Positions 9,262-19,946 of a DNA stretch of 64,000 bases are shown here, piece after piece (position 1 is the first letter of the stretch; every line of letters begins with the position of its first letter). A program made the position numbers and the translations under genes. Source of the stretch: Pachysolen tannophilus NRRL Y-2460 (taxonomy: Eukaryota > Ascomycota > Pichiomycetes > Alaninales > Pachysolenaceae); NCBI GenBank assembly GCA_001661245.1, contig KV454013.1:211947-275946 (forward strand), read 5' to 3'. The notes under the pieces were generated by a model. It was not told where the DNA came from, did not search any database, and was given only the letters and a program-made list of their open reading frames with translations.

Positions 9262-10974
9262 TCAAGTCTTATACAAGGTATCCAAGAAGCCTACAATCAA
9301 CTTGCTAGCAACCCCAGTTGTCTTAACACTTCCTGCTACACCGTATAATGCCGCGGTCTCACTGTCTGAGGGTTTAAAGTCGGTACTGATCAATTCTTGA
9401 ACAGCATCTTTTAAATCTTTGACCAAGTCATCAACGATAGGAATTGATAATTTAGTTACAGCCAAATGTAAAGCTGGTGGTTTCTGTAATGCACTAAGAT
9501 GCCATCCTTTTTCATTTAGCTTATCTGCTAGAGCATAGATATTTATTTTGTCACTGGTAAATGAAACCACCGAGGCGATAGGGTCACCAATTACTTTCAA
9601 TTCTTTTAATTCTTGTTGTATCGCCTTTTTCAATTTCCTTGCAGTATTAATAATTTCTTGACAAGATTTAATATAACCTTTTTCACCCATATTGACCATT
9701 GTTGCCCAACATCCAACCATAACAGCACCGTTTTTGGAACCGGCCAAACCTGGACTACCATATAATCCACCCATCCAAGAATCTGTAACAAAATATTGAC
9801 ATTCTCTTAATTTCTCATTTCTATACATTATTATTGAAGAACCTTTTGGTGCAAATCCATATTTATGAGTATCGCATGAAATTGAAGTAACACCTGGAAG
9901 TCTGAAATCAAATAATGGCACGTCCTCAAACCCTGATTTTTCCATAAATGGCATGATAAATGAACCAAGACAACAATCAACATGAAGTGGAATCTTATGT
10001 TTAACAGCTAATTCACTTAATTCATCAATTGGATCAATAATACCATGAGGGAAATTTGGAGCAGATCCACAGATCAATATAGTATTTGAATTAATGAATT
10101 TTTTCAATTTGTTCATGTCTACTTTATACGTTTCCTTATCTAATGGAATATGATGTAATTTAATTCCAAAATAAAAAGCTGCTTTATCAACACCAGCATG
10201 AATTGAAGCAGGCGCAATAATTTCTGGTTCCGTGATACCTTTATATTTTCTACCATATTCTCTTGCAGATAAGCAAGCCAATAATAAAGATTCTGTACCA
10301 CCAGAAGTTGTTGCTCCACAACCAGTTTCTTTTGGAGCATTGAACATATTTAAAACCATTGAAACAACTTCAGATTCCATCTTACGCACCCCAGGAAATA
10401 CATCAGGATGTAACTGGTTAGAAACACAATACATATGGAAAGCCTTTGTTTGTAAATCAATCAAATCATCACCACCATGATAAACCGCACCTGAAACTTT
10501 ACCTCCTTTCCAATCATTATGTTTTATATTTTGATAGGATAACAATTCCGACATTACCTCTTGTTCAGGTAATCCTGTTGAAGGTAATTGATTAAAATAA
10601 TTATATTTCGGATCATGAACTATCATTTCATCACGCATTTGAGTAATTGCTTGAGCAACTTCTTGTTCAACTCTTTTCTTAAAAGGAGGCAAAGATAAGA
10701 AAAACAGAAAGAAAGATTTAGAAGCATTTTGAAATAAAACTTGAATTGATCCAACTAATCCATAACCTGAAATAAACCGAATAGCGTATACGAGTCTATT
10801 ATAGATAAAACTAATAAATATAACATCTCTAATAGCGGTTAATAAACTAAGATTCTTGTAATAATTAAACAAAAATGATTTAATAATTTCAACATGATTT
10901 AAAGCTAAATACAAATTAATATTTTCTAATAACCTATTCTTAAAATCTTCAGAACCATAAAAAGTTAAATCCAT
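9262..10974 (-). CDS. DPL1: Sphingosine/dihydrosphingosine-1-phosphate lyase
   Basis: PLP-dependent lyase of the endoplasmic reticulum that cleaves long-chain base phosphates to ethanolamine phosphate and a fatty aldehyde, the exit step of sphingolipid breakdown. The 570-residue protein matches S. cerevisiae Dpl1 along its length: an N-terminal membrane segment near residues 45-70, then VSGAVYHGGDDLIDLQT, NQLHPDVFPGVRKMESEVV, TSGGTESLLLACLSA, GSAPNFPHGIIDPI, and the PLP-lysine block ISCDTHKYGFAPKGSS at about residues 355-370. It ends ALYGVAGSVKTTGVASKLIVGFLD, the conserved C-terminus. The start at 10974 is the first in-frame ATG. Confidence 0.97.
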   Translation of the reverse strand: MDLTFYGSEDFKNRLLENINLYLALNHVEIIKSFLFNYYKNLSLLTAIRDVIFISFIYNRLVYAIRFISGYGLVGSIQVLFQNASKSFFLFFLSLPPFKKRVEQEVAQAITQMRDEMIVHDPKYNYFNQLPSTGLPEQEVMSELLSYQNIKHNDWKGGKVSGAVYHGGDDLIDLQTKAFHMYCVSNQLHPDVFPGVRKMESEVVSMVLNMFNAPKETGCGATTSGGTESLLLACLSAREYGRKYKGITEPEIIAPASIHAGVDKAAFYFGIKLHHIPLDKETYKVDMNKLKKFINSNTILICGSAPNFPHGIIDPIDELSELAVKHKIPLHVDCCLGSFIMPFMEKSGFEDVPLFDFRLPGVTSISCDTHKYGFAPKGSSIIMYRNEKLRECQYFVTDSWMGGLYGSPGLAGSKNGAVMVGCWATMVNMGEKGYIKSCQEIINTARKLKKAIQQELKELKVIGDPIASVVSFTSDKINIYALADKLNEKGWHLSALQKPPALHLAVTKLSIPIVDDLVKDLKDAVQELISTDFKPSDSETAALYGVAGSVKTTGVASKLIVGFLDTLYKT

Positions 10975-11242
10975 TTTCCAATCTATTTATAATATATTCT
11001 TTTTATTTCAAAATCACTATTGATTCGATTGAATTCAATTATTATTTTGTAAATTAACCAATCTCATTAAAAGCGGTCATAAAAAATTTATATATCCAAG
11101 AAAGGGACGGGAAAAGGGGTTTTTGTCGCCGAGGAATTCCGAACAAATTTTTGGCGGCAGCCAGCGGAAAATTTCGAATCAAATTGCTGGGGAAAGTTGT
11201 TCAAAACAAAAGTCAAAACAAAAGTTAAATCATTAAATATAT

Positions 11243-11273
<31 letters not shown>

Positions 11274-11312
11274 CATAACTATATAATAGTACAGTGTAAA
11301 AGCTATCTAATG
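10975..11312. other. DPL1 promoter region with TA repeat
   Basis: Upstream of DPL1 and downstream of HDA3. A GC-richer patch (11100-11190, with GTCGCCGAGG and GGCGGCAGCCAGCGG) is likely promoter. A TA dinucleotide run lies at about 11246-11273. Confidence 0.5.
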
Positions 11313-13475
11313 TTACATCCTTGGAGTGCCTGACCTGCTGATTCTACTTCTACTTCCATGCAGCGGTAAGTTTTTAACAATGTCGTTTAACTTGGTGACA
11401 TAGTTATTTAAAAATTGATTTCGAGTTTTCAATTTTGATAATTCATCATCATATAAATGAATATTTTTAGATTGAGCTTCTAGTTTCAAATTCTTGGAGT
11501 TGTTTTCCAATTTTGCAGAGAGTTGCAAGTTTTGTTCTTTCAACAGTTTTGCTATTAAAGATTTATCTGCAGCTTTGGATGATTCTGTTTGGTAATTAAG
11601 TCTTAATTCTTCATTTTGTTCCATTAAATTTGCAGATTTTTTCATCAAATCTGCTAATTTCAATTCTAATTCCTGAACTTCCTCATCTTGTTTCAATAAT
11701 AAATCTTGATCAACTGTATCTGTATTATTTAAAGATTCAATTTTTTTCAAAATATCATTTTTTTCATTCAATTTGGAATTAAATTTAGAAAGTTTTTCCA
11801 ATTCAACATCTGCTCTTTCAGATCTTTTCTCCCCAGCATTTATTTTATTTTCTATATCTTTAGTCTCCTTATATATCTCTCCTATTACAACATTTGTCTG
11901 TTCAAGTTCTAATTGTTTTAAACTTTCTCTTAGTTTTAATGAATTCAATTGATTGGTACCTAAATCTGTTAGTTTATTGATTTCTCCAAGTCTTTCATTA
12001 ATCAATTGGGTTAAAGATTTTTTATATTCAAACAATGATAATGCTTCCTTTGGTACAAATAATTCTTTTTCATTTTTTTCAATTTTTATCTTTTTCAGAT
12101 TATTAATATCATTTGTAATATTTTCTTTTTCTAAATTGTACAATTTCAATGAATAGTCTTTATTCAACGAATCCACCAACAGATCAAAGTCAAAATTCTC
12201 ATTGGCAATTTTCGATAACGAAAATGGCCACTCTATATTCTTTTTATCTTTAAACCATTCTACTAGCAATTTCATATGATTTTTAAGAAAAGTTTCATAA
12301 TCAGATTCAATTAAACCAATCTTGTCAAGATTGATTATACTTGTAAATACTATGTTTTTCAAATAGTTCAAATCAGTTTTAGTGATTGAAACATTCCCTT
12401 TACTTTTTTCTTGTAATACAACATGTTCTATACTATTAAATGGCATCAATTTTAAAATTGGTATTATTTGATTTTTTTTAGCAGAATTATGTTTCCTCAA
12501 ATATTTTAAATTTTCAGATTTCACATCATTAAGGAAAGTATCAAATGAAATCATTAATTTAAATTTCAACTCATCTGGGAAAACCATGGTATTTAAGTTA
12601 TTTGTAGTAATCAAATGTAAAGTGGCATAACGTTTTTTATTCTTATAATATCTAACTTCTGGGTTATTTTTTGACTTTCTTGGAACATAATCAACTTCTT
12701 TTAAGTGATTTTTCTTATTCTCTCCTTTATTTTTTTTACTAGTGCTACTATGATTGTTATTAGTATTATTACTATTGCTGTTGTTATTACCGTTGGAGCC
12801 AGTGTTATCACCATTCCCATTATTATTACCACCATTATTACCATTGCTATTACTGTTATTGTTATGATTTACGTTATTCTTAGTGTTCTCAAGATCGTGA
12901 TAATAAGAATAACTCTGGCTTCCACTATTTTCATATAAAGATGCACCAGTATACCTTTTATAATTGATTTTCCTACCTAAAATCAACCTCTCAATCAAGT
13001 CAAATTCTTTAACACTCTGTCCTACTACTATAACATTATCAGTCGCATCTAAATGTTCCTCCAAGATATTCAAAATCTCGTCAAATCTAGCGAACTTCCC
13101 ACTAGAATTGGCTAGCCTATCCATTGGCTCCATTAACAATAAATTTTTAGGTATATAATGATCAACTAATAAGAAAGGATGGATTAATATTGCTTCAAGA
13201 TTATTTTTCAAAAGATCCAACATATCAAAATCTGTTAATATATAATTATCACTTTTTGAATTGGAATCAGAAACCATCAGATCTTGTTGCGAAACATTTT
13301 GGGCATCATTTATTAATTTTAACAAGTGTGGTTTATGTAACTTAATTATTAACTCTATCAAGTCTCGCTGTAATAAGGATATCTCCAGTGGCATATAATA
13401 CACATCATCTTCAAATGAATTGAGAACATGCTTACTTATCACCGGCTTTGAATCCAATAAAATATTCAAATCCAT
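11313..13475 (-). CDS. HDA3: HDA1 deacetylase complex subunit Hda3
   Basis: Subunit of the Hda1 histone deacetylase complex (Hda1-Hda2-Hda3), a nuclear repressor acting on H3/H2B. The 720-residue protein begins MDLNILLDSKPV, very like the MDLLRILDTKPI I recall for S. cerevisiae Hda3. A helicase-like DNA-binding half follows (YYMPLEISLLQRDLIELIIKLH, HPFLLVDHYIPKNLLL, NSGKFARFDEILNILEEHLDATDNVIVV). An Asn/Gly/Ser low-complexity insertion lies at about residues 195-245. The C-terminal third (residues about 490-690) is a long coiled coil, which in the family mediates Hda2-Hda3 pairing. It lies next to SEC23, as I recall for S. cerevisiae. Confidence 0.9.
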   Translation of the reverse strand: MDLNILLDSKPVISKHVLNSFEDDVYYMPLEISLLQRDLIELIIKLHKPHLLKLINDAQNVSQQDLMVSDSNSKSDNYILTDFDMLDLLKNNLEAILIHPFLLVDHYIPKNLLLMEPMDRLANSSGKFARFDEILNILEEHLDATDNVIVVGQSVKEFDLIERLILGRKINYKRYTGASLYENSGSQSYSYYHDLENTKNNVNHNNNSNSNGNNGGNNNGNGDNTGSNGNNNSNSNNTNNNHSSTSKKNKGENKKNHLKEVDYVPRKSKNNPEVRYYKNKKRYATLHLITTNNLNTMVFPDELKFKLMISFDTFLNDVKSENLKYLRKHNSAKKNQIIPILKLMPFNSIEHVVLQEKSKGNVSITKTDLNYLKNIVFTSIINLDKIGLIESDYETFLKNHMKLLVEWFKDKKNIEWPFSLSKIANENFDFDLLVDSLNKDYSLKLYNLEKENITNDINNLKKIKIEKNEKELFVPKEALSLFEYKKSLTQLINERLGEINKLTDLGTNQLNSLKLRESLKQLELEQTNVVIGEIYKETKDIENKINAGEKRSERADVELEKLSKFNSKLNEKNDILKKIESLNNTDTVDQDLLLKQDEEVQELELKLADLMKKSANLMEQNEELRLNYQTESSKAADKSLIAKLLKEQNLQLSAKLENNSKNLKLEAQSKNIHLYDDELSKLKTRNQFLNNYVTKLNDIVKNLPLHGSRSRISRSGTPRM

Positions 13476-13960
13476 ACTCAGAGTAGTAATTTCACTCTTG
13501 TTTACTTAGTTCTTAAACCTTGAACATTTAAAATTATAAAATGAATTTATTTTGAAAATAGTTAAGCTTAAAAAAAAAAATAGAAAAACCGAAAAAAAAA
13601 TTATTTAACGATTTTTCAATACAAAATAATAACTTTCATCATCACCAAATTTATTGAATGAAAAAATGACTTACTTAATAAGAAGACATATATATTATAT
13701 ATACTTAAAAATTGGAATTATATAACAACAGTGGAAACAACTTTTCTTTTCTAATTTAAAATGAGAAAAAAAAAAAAAATAAAGAAAAATAAAGTAAAAT
13801 TAATCAAAAATAATAATAATAAAAATTATATAAAAAAAAAAAAATTGAAAAGCAAAACAACTGACATTCTTTCTTTCTTATCCTTCCTCAAGAAGAGAAA
13901 ATTGAAAGCACTTAAGTGACTTCTCACACCCTAACACATCATATTTTTTGATACAACCAA
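13476..13960. other. HDA3 promoter / SEC23 3' flank
   Basis: Very A/T-rich with several poly-A runs (13571, 13767, 13833). No gene is recognisable. Confidence 0.5.
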
Positions 13961-16276
13961 CTAACTTGAATTTTGAACAACTAATCTTGCCAAATGTTGG
14001 AAAAAAGTTTTTAAAGACACATCTTCTGTATGAACAACGGTACCTGCTCCAACATCGTTCGAAGGAATATAACCACCGATATTTCCACCACCTACGGCAT
14101 AATTCTGGTCATTTTCTGAAGGATTTAATTTCGAATACAAAAATCTAGCTTGTGATTTACCTTCATCTGTGGTAACATATCTTGGTAATGGGAATCTATC
14201 AGCAATTAAATTGGCAGCTTCTTCTTTTGGCATTTCAAACATCTCATAAACGTTTGAATAAGTTTCTCTATCCAAATTTGAATCTCTCCATTCAGCTGCT
14301 GTGGAACCGTAATATATGACTATATAGAAGAAAGCATCTAATAATAAGACTCTATCTTTTTTCAAAGATGCAGAATCTAACAAGACAGGTTCTGGTTCTC
14401 CAGATTCAGCAGAATACGATGTTAAAGTTGGTTGGATCATGACCAAAGAATCGTTAATGTTTGTTCTTAATAATGTGTGGTGGTAAAAAGCGGTTTCATC
14501 AGGGGAACAATTGAAAACTTGTAAAAATTGAGATCTTCTTAAATGATAAATAAATTGTGGTAATAAAGAAAATTTATTTGTCAATCTAAAAGAATTTGGA
14601 TCATTTTTAGAATAATCTCCAAATACTGAACATAATTTAACCAATGTTTTATCAATCCATCTAAGTAAATCTGAATATTCACCTCCATTTTCTAATTTAT
14701 GAACAATCATTCTTGCTAATAATACTGCTGCAGCTTCTTGATCAAAAGTATGTGTTAATTCTGCACTATTTGTTGTTGGTCTTTTCAAAGTTGTGATTCT
14801 TATTCTCCATGAACCATTTGTATGCCTATAAGTTGTTTGGAATTGAATTGTGACATCAGGAACAGATGAATTTCTTTGATCTATAGATGGAACTGTTTGC
14901 ATATCAAAGAAAATTCCATAAGTATGCCTTGGTGATAATGAATTTAATTTCCATTTCTTTGTAAAACCATCACCAATTTGAACATCTGCAATATTTTCAC
15001 CATCTTCTTTACAAGACATTACATGTCCAATAATACCTGCAACTTTTAATTTTTGAGAAGTTAATACTTCTAATTCTCCACCTAAATAATTTATAGGATA
15101 ACCTTCTGGATCTTTAGCAAATACTTCAAAAAATGAATTTTTAAAAATTGAAGTTTGGAAAGAATCTGTAACTACCAATACACCTCCAGTTAAATTTGCT
15201 AATGATCTCATTTCATAAATACCAACTTGATCATAACAACCAGCAAAGATATCTACAGAATAAATTGAAGTTGAACCAGGATCATAATTTTTATCCTTTA
15301 TTTCTTTTCTAACACCAGTACCTTTTATAGCAATTTTTTTATAAAATGAAACTGCTTTTTTATAATGTTTTGCAGTTAATCTATCAATATCATTATGTGA
15401 TCTAATTGGTTCTTTTAATTCAGTACCAACAATCATACCAGGACCATATGTACATGGACCACCTGCAAATAAACTAATTTTTGCAGCACATTGAATAAAA
15501 GAACCTTCAATTAAACTTGAAGCAATTGAAATAGCAGCACCTGTTACTCTAATAGCTCTTTGACCTGGTTTAATAACCCATTTTGAAGCTTCTAAATTTT
15601 CAATAGTTTTCGTTATTTGAAATTCAGCATCACTATCATTTAAAGGTAATAAGAAACGATTAATTGTTGTAAGTCCTGCAGGTCCAGCAATACTTGGAGA
15701 ATTAAATTGATCAATCCAAGATTTTTGACAATTATTTGAAATTTTTAATTGTTTTTGTACATCTCTTGTATCATATTCTTTACCACCATTAAATACATAT
15801 TTTTTGAAACAAATATCAGAACTTAATTCATGAACATTGACTACAGAATCAAAAGTGATTAATCCAAATAAACTTCCAGGTGGATGTAATGATAATGAAG
15901 TAATTAATACATCTTTTAAAGCTTGTAAATCTTCAGGTTCTTGACATAAATCAACAACATATAAAAAAACAGGAGGAGGAGGAACTTGTTGTCTTTGTGA
16001 AACATATTCAATTGTCGATGATGCTGGATTCAATTCAATTGGTAATTGGGTCTGTGTTAAATTCGAATAATTTGTAGGAAGTTGATTTCTCAATTGACAA
16101 ATTGAACATGTCCAAAGTTTTGCAACCACATCAATTGGATTAAAAGGATTCAATACAGCACGACACTTGCGACACATAACTGGATCATAATTCGCAACAG
16201 GTAAATCTTCTCTTGCATTTAAAGGTGTATATAAACATCCAACTGGCATAGCAGCATTTTCAGCTTCAGATCTAGT
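13961..16276 (-). CDS. SEC23: COPII coat GTPase-activating subunit Sec23 (body; N-terminal exon inverted)
   Basis: Sec23 pairs with Sec24 in the COPII inner coat at ER exit sites and stimulates GTP hydrolysis by Sar1. Visible in order: the zinc finger ([11 protein letters not shown]...[12 protein letters not shown]-x2-C twice), the trunk ([30 protein letters not shown]), [13 protein letters not shown], the beta-sandwich and helical parts, and a gelsolin-like C-terminus ([33 protein letters not shown]). The frame is open from codon ACT at 16276 ([14 protein letters not shown]) but has no proper start. S. cerevisiae Sec23 has NGVRFTWNVFPSTRSDA here. The matching VDGVRFNWNSFPS is found on the opposite strand in 16277-16430 (next entry). 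As written, only a start at the internal Met near 16246 would be possible, dropping a conserved beta strand. An intact gene would encode about 792 residues. Confidence 0.95.
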   Translation of the reverse strand, partial: TRSEAENAAMPVGCLYTPLNAREDLPVANYDPVMCRKCRAVLNPFNPIDVVAKLWTCSICQLRNQLPTNYSNLTQTQLPIELNPASSTIEYVSQRQQVPPPPVFLYVVDLCQEPEDLQALKDVLITSLSLHPPGSLFGLITFDSVVNVHELSSDICFKKYVFNGGKEYDTRDVQKQLKISNNCQKSWIDQFNSPSIAGPAGLTTINRFLLPLNDSDAEFQITKTIENLEASKWVIKPGQRAIRVTGAAISIASSLIEGSFIQCAAKISLFAGGPCTYGPGMIVGTELKEPIRSHNDIDRLTAKHYKKAVSFYKKIAIKGTGVRKEIKDKNYDPGSTSIYSVDIFAGCYDQVGIYEMRSLANLTGGVLVVTDSFQTSIFKNSFFEVFAKDPEGYPINYLGGELEVLTSQKLKVAGIIGHVMSCKEDGENIADVQIGDGFTKKWKLNSLSPRHTYGIFFDMQTVPSIDQRNSSVPDVTIQFQTTYRHTNGSWRIRITTLKRPTTNSAELTHTFDQEAAAVLLARMIVHKLENGGEYSDLLRWIDKTLVKLCSVFGDYSKNDPNSFRLTNKFSLLPQFIYHLRRSQFLQVFNCSPDETAFYHHTLLRTNINDSLVMIQPTLTSYSAESGEPEPVLLDSASLKKDRVLLLDAFFYIVIYYGSTAAEWRDSNLDRETYSNVYEMFEMPKEEAANLIADRFPLPRYVTTDEGKSQARFLYSKLNPSENDQNYAVGGGNIGGYIPSNDVGAGTVVHTEDVSLKTFFQHLARLVVQNSS

Positions 16277-16430
16277 CACAATTGAGTTTTATTAATTATT
16301 TTTATTATTATTCTTTAACTACTAACACTGTTTCTTTTTTTTTTTTTTTTTTGTTTTTTGTTTTTGTTAGGATTATTATGATATTGAAGAAGTGGATGGT
16401 GTTAGGTTCAATTGGAATTCTTTTCCTTCA
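16277..16430 (+). other. SEC23: Inverted block holding SEC23 intron end and N-terminal exon
   Basis: Read on the plus strand this 154-bp block contains a TACTAAC branch site (about 16318-16324), a long poly-T tract, the acceptor TTTTGTTAG ending at 16370, and then an open exon from 16371 reading DYYDIEEVDGVRFNWNSFPS to 16430. That peptide is the conserved Sec23 N-terminus, but SEC23 itself lies on the minus strand. If the block is mentally flipped, its exon end (TCA at 16428-16430) abuts ACT AGA TCT (16276 to 16271, minus strand) in frame, giving FPS-TRSEAEN, and its other end continues the donor sequence in the flank. I find no inverted repeats at the junctions beyond a CAATTG near each end. 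Confidence 0.88.
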
Positions 16431-16449
16431 TTTCATTAATACATACCAT
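16431..16449 (-). other. SEC23: Stranded SEC23 start codon and 5' splice site
   Basis: On the minus strand 16449-16447 is ATG, followed at once by GTATGT (16446-16441) and then ATTAATGAAA to the junction at 16431. This is a start codon split from the rest of its gene by an intron placed directly after ATG. The matching branch site, acceptor and exon 2 are in the inverted block. As the sequence stands the donor has no acceptor in the right orientation. Confidence 0.8.
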
Positions 16450-17904
16450 TTTCAATATAGAAAAACAAACAATTGTTTTAAAAAAATGTTCAAGTATTTA
16501 ATTAACAATAAATATATAATATATATATATATATATTATATATAATACATATACATAGATATCTATATATATATATGGATATTAGGAGGCCTGCTATCTA
16601 TCTATCAATCTATCAATCTATACGATAAATCGACTCAGATGCTATACTATTAATCCACCTACCTATATTAAAACAATATCTTATTATATTGATTATTTGA
16701 TTAATTAATTGTATATATATTTTTTGATTTGATTTGGACACTTCACCTTTAAGGAAAAAAAGCCAAAAAAAAATCAAAAAAAAAAAAATTAAAAAAAATT
16801 GTTTGCAAAAAATAAGTGACTCGTAACCGTACTAAACAAGAGTAATTAAACAAGAGTAATTGAACAAGAGTTCTTTTTCAACTAAGAGAGCATTGTGGGT
16901 TATAAGTAGACGATGTTAGTTTTTTTTTTTTTTCAATTATTACACTTTGTTAGGTGTTGAAGTAATTGTAAATTAAGTATTGTATTCTGGATTGATATTT
17001 ATTTATCTATATTTCCAAAAAAATGGTTAGTAACTGTTACAGGTTACTTAAAGGTTACATGTTACGGTTTACGGCGGTAAAGTATTCTTCTTTATTAGAT
17101 TATAGTTAATTTAAATCTATTGAAATCTATCACTAAACCAGCTCATCGCTATGATATTAAAATGTGAAAGATCGATCAATCATATTTTTTTTTCTAACTC
17201 TATTGCGGTTAAACAGCATAGAATCACGTTTATTATTGTGGCATGGGTACTATTTATTACTTTAATAATAATACCTTAACTAAAAAATTTTTTTTATCTA
17301 GATTATGGCTCGCTTAGTGAATTAATACATACAATACATACAATACATACATACCTAATGGCGATAAGAGAATTTCTCTTTTTTTTTTTTTCACTTTTTG
17401 GTGGGCAATTTCTCTTATTAATCCAATGGGTAAAAAAATGCTTTAAAAATGTGTTTTGGTTTCATTTTTCATTTTTTCTTTTTTTTTGGCGCTAAACACT
17501 GTTTATTCACTGCTGGAATTATTTTTCCGGTATGTTCAGTTGCAGATAAGGTGTCTTCATACAGAAACCTACATATACATGAATAAATCTCTAATCATAT
17601 CGTATCTTCGTCCCCTGATAGAAATTGATATATATTTGGTTCGGCAATTAGGTACATTGACTCCGTATCAGAGAATGATTGGCTTTGTTCTTTGATTTTC
17701 TGTTTTTTCTGTTTTTTTTTTTTTATCTTTGATCTTTTTGTTACATCTATATAAATGTGTGGCATATGCCTTGAGGTTTAAAGAAATAAATATTAAAAAG
17801 TATTTCAATTACTTTTTTTCACCAACTTTATCTTTTTTTTTAAGACCACTGGTATACCACTGGTATTGTTTGATTGGGTACAAGTTTTTTTTTTCTATTT
17901 GAAG
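16450..17904. other. Long divergent promoter between SEC23 and NCS1 permease
   Basis: A 1.45-kb stretch with no credible gene; a 79-codon frame at 17456-17695 lacks any recognisable feature. It holds TA and TATC microsatellites (16508-16620), three direct copies of AACAAGAGTAATT-like sequence (16834-16872), a cluster of GTTAC pentamers (17025-17075) and ACATACAAT repeats (about 17325-17357). Its length suggests a regulated permease promoter. Confidence 0.5.
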
Positions 17905-19623
17905 ATGGGGTTTATAAGTTTTGTGGAAAAATTGAAGGTTAAACCTTCAGAGACTGCAACAATCAATATTATGACAAATCCTGATTTGTTACCTATGCCT
18001 GCAGAAAGACGTATATGGGGTTGGTTTGGGTTTCTTTTTTATTGGTTAATCAGTAAATGTCTTATTTCTACTTGGACAAGTGCAAATTCTTTATTATCTT
18101 TAGGATTTAATGTTGGTGAAATTATGGGGATTATAATTATAAGTAATGTTATAGTTGTTGTTCTTTCTTTACTGAATGGTCAAATAGGTTCAGATTATTA
18201 TATTGGTTATACAGTTGCTACTCGTATAATTTTTGGTATTCATGGTTCTTATTTTGGAGTGGCTATAAGAACTATTTTAAGTATTGTTTGGTTTGCTTCT
18301 CAATCATGGTTAGGTGGTTTATGTGTTTGTTGTGTTCTTTCTTCTTGGTCAAAAAGTTTTCTTTATATGGAAAATACTTTCCCAGATAGTGTTCATTTTA
18401 CTTCTCAAGAATTAGTTGGATTTGTTATATTTCAACTTTTATGTTTACCTTTAATTTTAATTAAACCTGAAAAATTGAAACCACATATTGTTAGTTCTTC
18501 ATTAGTAACTTTAGCTGCAATGCTTGGTATAATAATTGCTGCAACAAAGGCAAATGGAGGTACAGGTCCTTTAATGACTTCAAAAACTACTATTAGTGGA
18601 TCTACTTATTCTTGGAATTGGGTTTATGGTATTGTAAGTCAATATGGTAGTATTGCTGCTGGTGTTACAAATATGGCCGATTATACAAGGTTTAGTGAAA
18701 AAAAATATTCTCCTTATCCTGGTACTATTATTAGTTGGTTCACTTTAGGTGTTGTAATTCCATTAATGGGGTTAATAACTCTGAGTGCCATTGAAGGACG
18801 TTATGGTGTTACTTATTGGAAACCAAATGATATTATGAATTTATGGTTGGAAGATAATTATACTCCAGCAGTTCGTGCAGGTGTTTTCTTTGCCTCCATG
18901 GCATTTGTAAGTTCTCAATTGGTATATAACGTCATGGGTAATGCTATTCCAGGTGGAATGGATATGTCTGGTCTTTGTCCTCAATTTATCAATATTCGTA
19001 GAGGTGCTTATATTACTGCCTTACTTTCATGGGTTATTCAACCATGGGATTTCTATAATACTTCATCAACTTTTGTCACTGTTATGAGTTCTTTTTCAGT
19101 CTTTATGACTCCATTGATTGCTTGTTGGATTTGTGATTATTTCATTATTAGAAAAAGAAAATTAAAATTATCAGATTTATACAGTTTAGAAGAAGGTGGA
19201 GAATTTTGGTATTGGAAAGGTCTTAATTTAAGAGGACTTTTAGCATGGGCTTGTTCTTCAGCACCAGGTATTGCTGGATTAGTTAACCAAGCAAATACAG
19301 ATCTTCCAATATCAGAAGGAGCAAAACATTTTTATGATGGTAATTTATTCTTTGGTTTTGTAATTGCATTTTTCGTTTATTATGTTTCAAATTTGATATT
19401 CCCAATGAAAAAATTAGATGAACTTGATCAAGTAGATTATTTCAAAATATATACACCTGAACAAATTCAACAAAAGGGATTGATCAGTTACGAAGAATAC
19501 AAAGCAGGCGTTCTCCCACAAGAAGATGATTCTGTTGAAAGTGGTTCTGCAAGTGGAAGTAAAGAAATTACTCAAATAGAGTACGAACTTACAGGTGATA
19601 AAACTGCTACTGTAGAAGTTTAA
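17905..19623 (+). CDS. NCS1-family plasma-membrane permease (uracil/allantoin/thiamine type)
   Basis: A 572-residue transporter of the nucleobase-cation-symport-1 family, with about 12 membrane segments. Blocks shared with S. cerevisiae Thi7 and Fur4/Dal4: NPDLLPMPAERRIWGWFGFLFYW, SWLGGLCVCCVLSSWS, GVTNMADYTRFS, IPGGMDMSGLCPQFINIRRGAY, SSTFVTVMSSFSVFMTPLIACWICDYFIIRKRKLKLSDLY, and ISEGAKHFYDGNLFFGFVIAF. The middle resembles Thi7 (thiamine) and the end resembles Fur4 (uracil), so the substrate cannot be read off. The start is the ATG at 17905; the frame extends further upstream without an ATG. The long upstream region with repeated short motifs suggests nutrient control. It ends in a hydrophilic Ser/Glu-rich tail, typical of ubiquitin-regulated permeases. 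Confidence 0.88.
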   Translation: MGFISFVEKLKVKPSETATINIMTNPDLLPMPAERRIWGWFGFLFYWLISKCLISTWTSANSLLSLGFNVGEIMGIIIISNVIVVVLSLLNGQIGSDYYIGYTVATRIIFGIHGSYFGVAIRTILSIVWFASQSWLGGLCVCCVLSSWSKSFLYMENTFPDSVHFTSQELVGFVIFQLLCLPLILIKPEKLKPHIVSSSLVTLAAMLGIIIAATKANGGTGPLMTSKTTISGSTYSWNWVYGIVSQYGSIAAGVTNMADYTRFSEKKYSPYPGTIISWFTLGVVIPLMGLITLSAIEGRYGVTYWKPNDIMNLWLEDNYTPAVRAGVFFASMAFVSSQLVYNVMGNAIPGGMDMSGLCPQFINIRRGAYITALLSWVIQPWDFYNTSSTFVTVMSSFSVFMTPLIACWICDYFIIRKRKLKLSDLYSLEEGGEFWYWKGLNLRGLLAWACSSAPGIAGLVNQANTDLPISEGAKHFYDGNLFFGFVIAFFVYYVSNLIFPMKKLDELDQVDYFKIYTPEQIQQKGLISYEEYKAGVLPQEDDSVESGSASGSKEITQIEYELTGDKTATVEV

Positions 19624-19946
19624 AACTAAATATCATCCACATTTGCAATCTTGCTTTTTTTTTCTTTCTTTTTCTTTTGTTTGCTTTATATGTTTAGTTA
19701 TACAACACGAGTTGAGTCTTATATGAAATAAGTTTATAATTGTAGTCATTCTAATTCTCATTCTTATAGTTGTAGTCGTGTAACACTTTTTTTATAAGTT
19801 CAAAAAATATAAGTGGTGAACTTCTTGATTTGGAAATGAACTATGATATGATTAGTATTATATGAGAATAGAACTACACGGTATTAAGTTAACGTGAAGA
19901 AGCTCAATTCTTTGAGTAAATGGTATTGTGAGACTGAAGAAATATA
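19624..19946. other. Intergenic, NCS1 permease to MAK10
   Basis: 3' flank of the permease and promoter of MAK10; no other feature seen. Confidence 0.4.

Noticed and set aside
16282-16545. 87-codon plus-strand frame over the SEC23 5' region
   Set aside because: It begins at TTG and crosses a poly-T tract and the inverted SEC23 exon in the wrong frame; the neighbouring frame explains the DNA.
17456-17695. 79-codon frame upstream of the permease
   Set aside because: No recognisable features; lies in promoter DNA with T-rich tracts.
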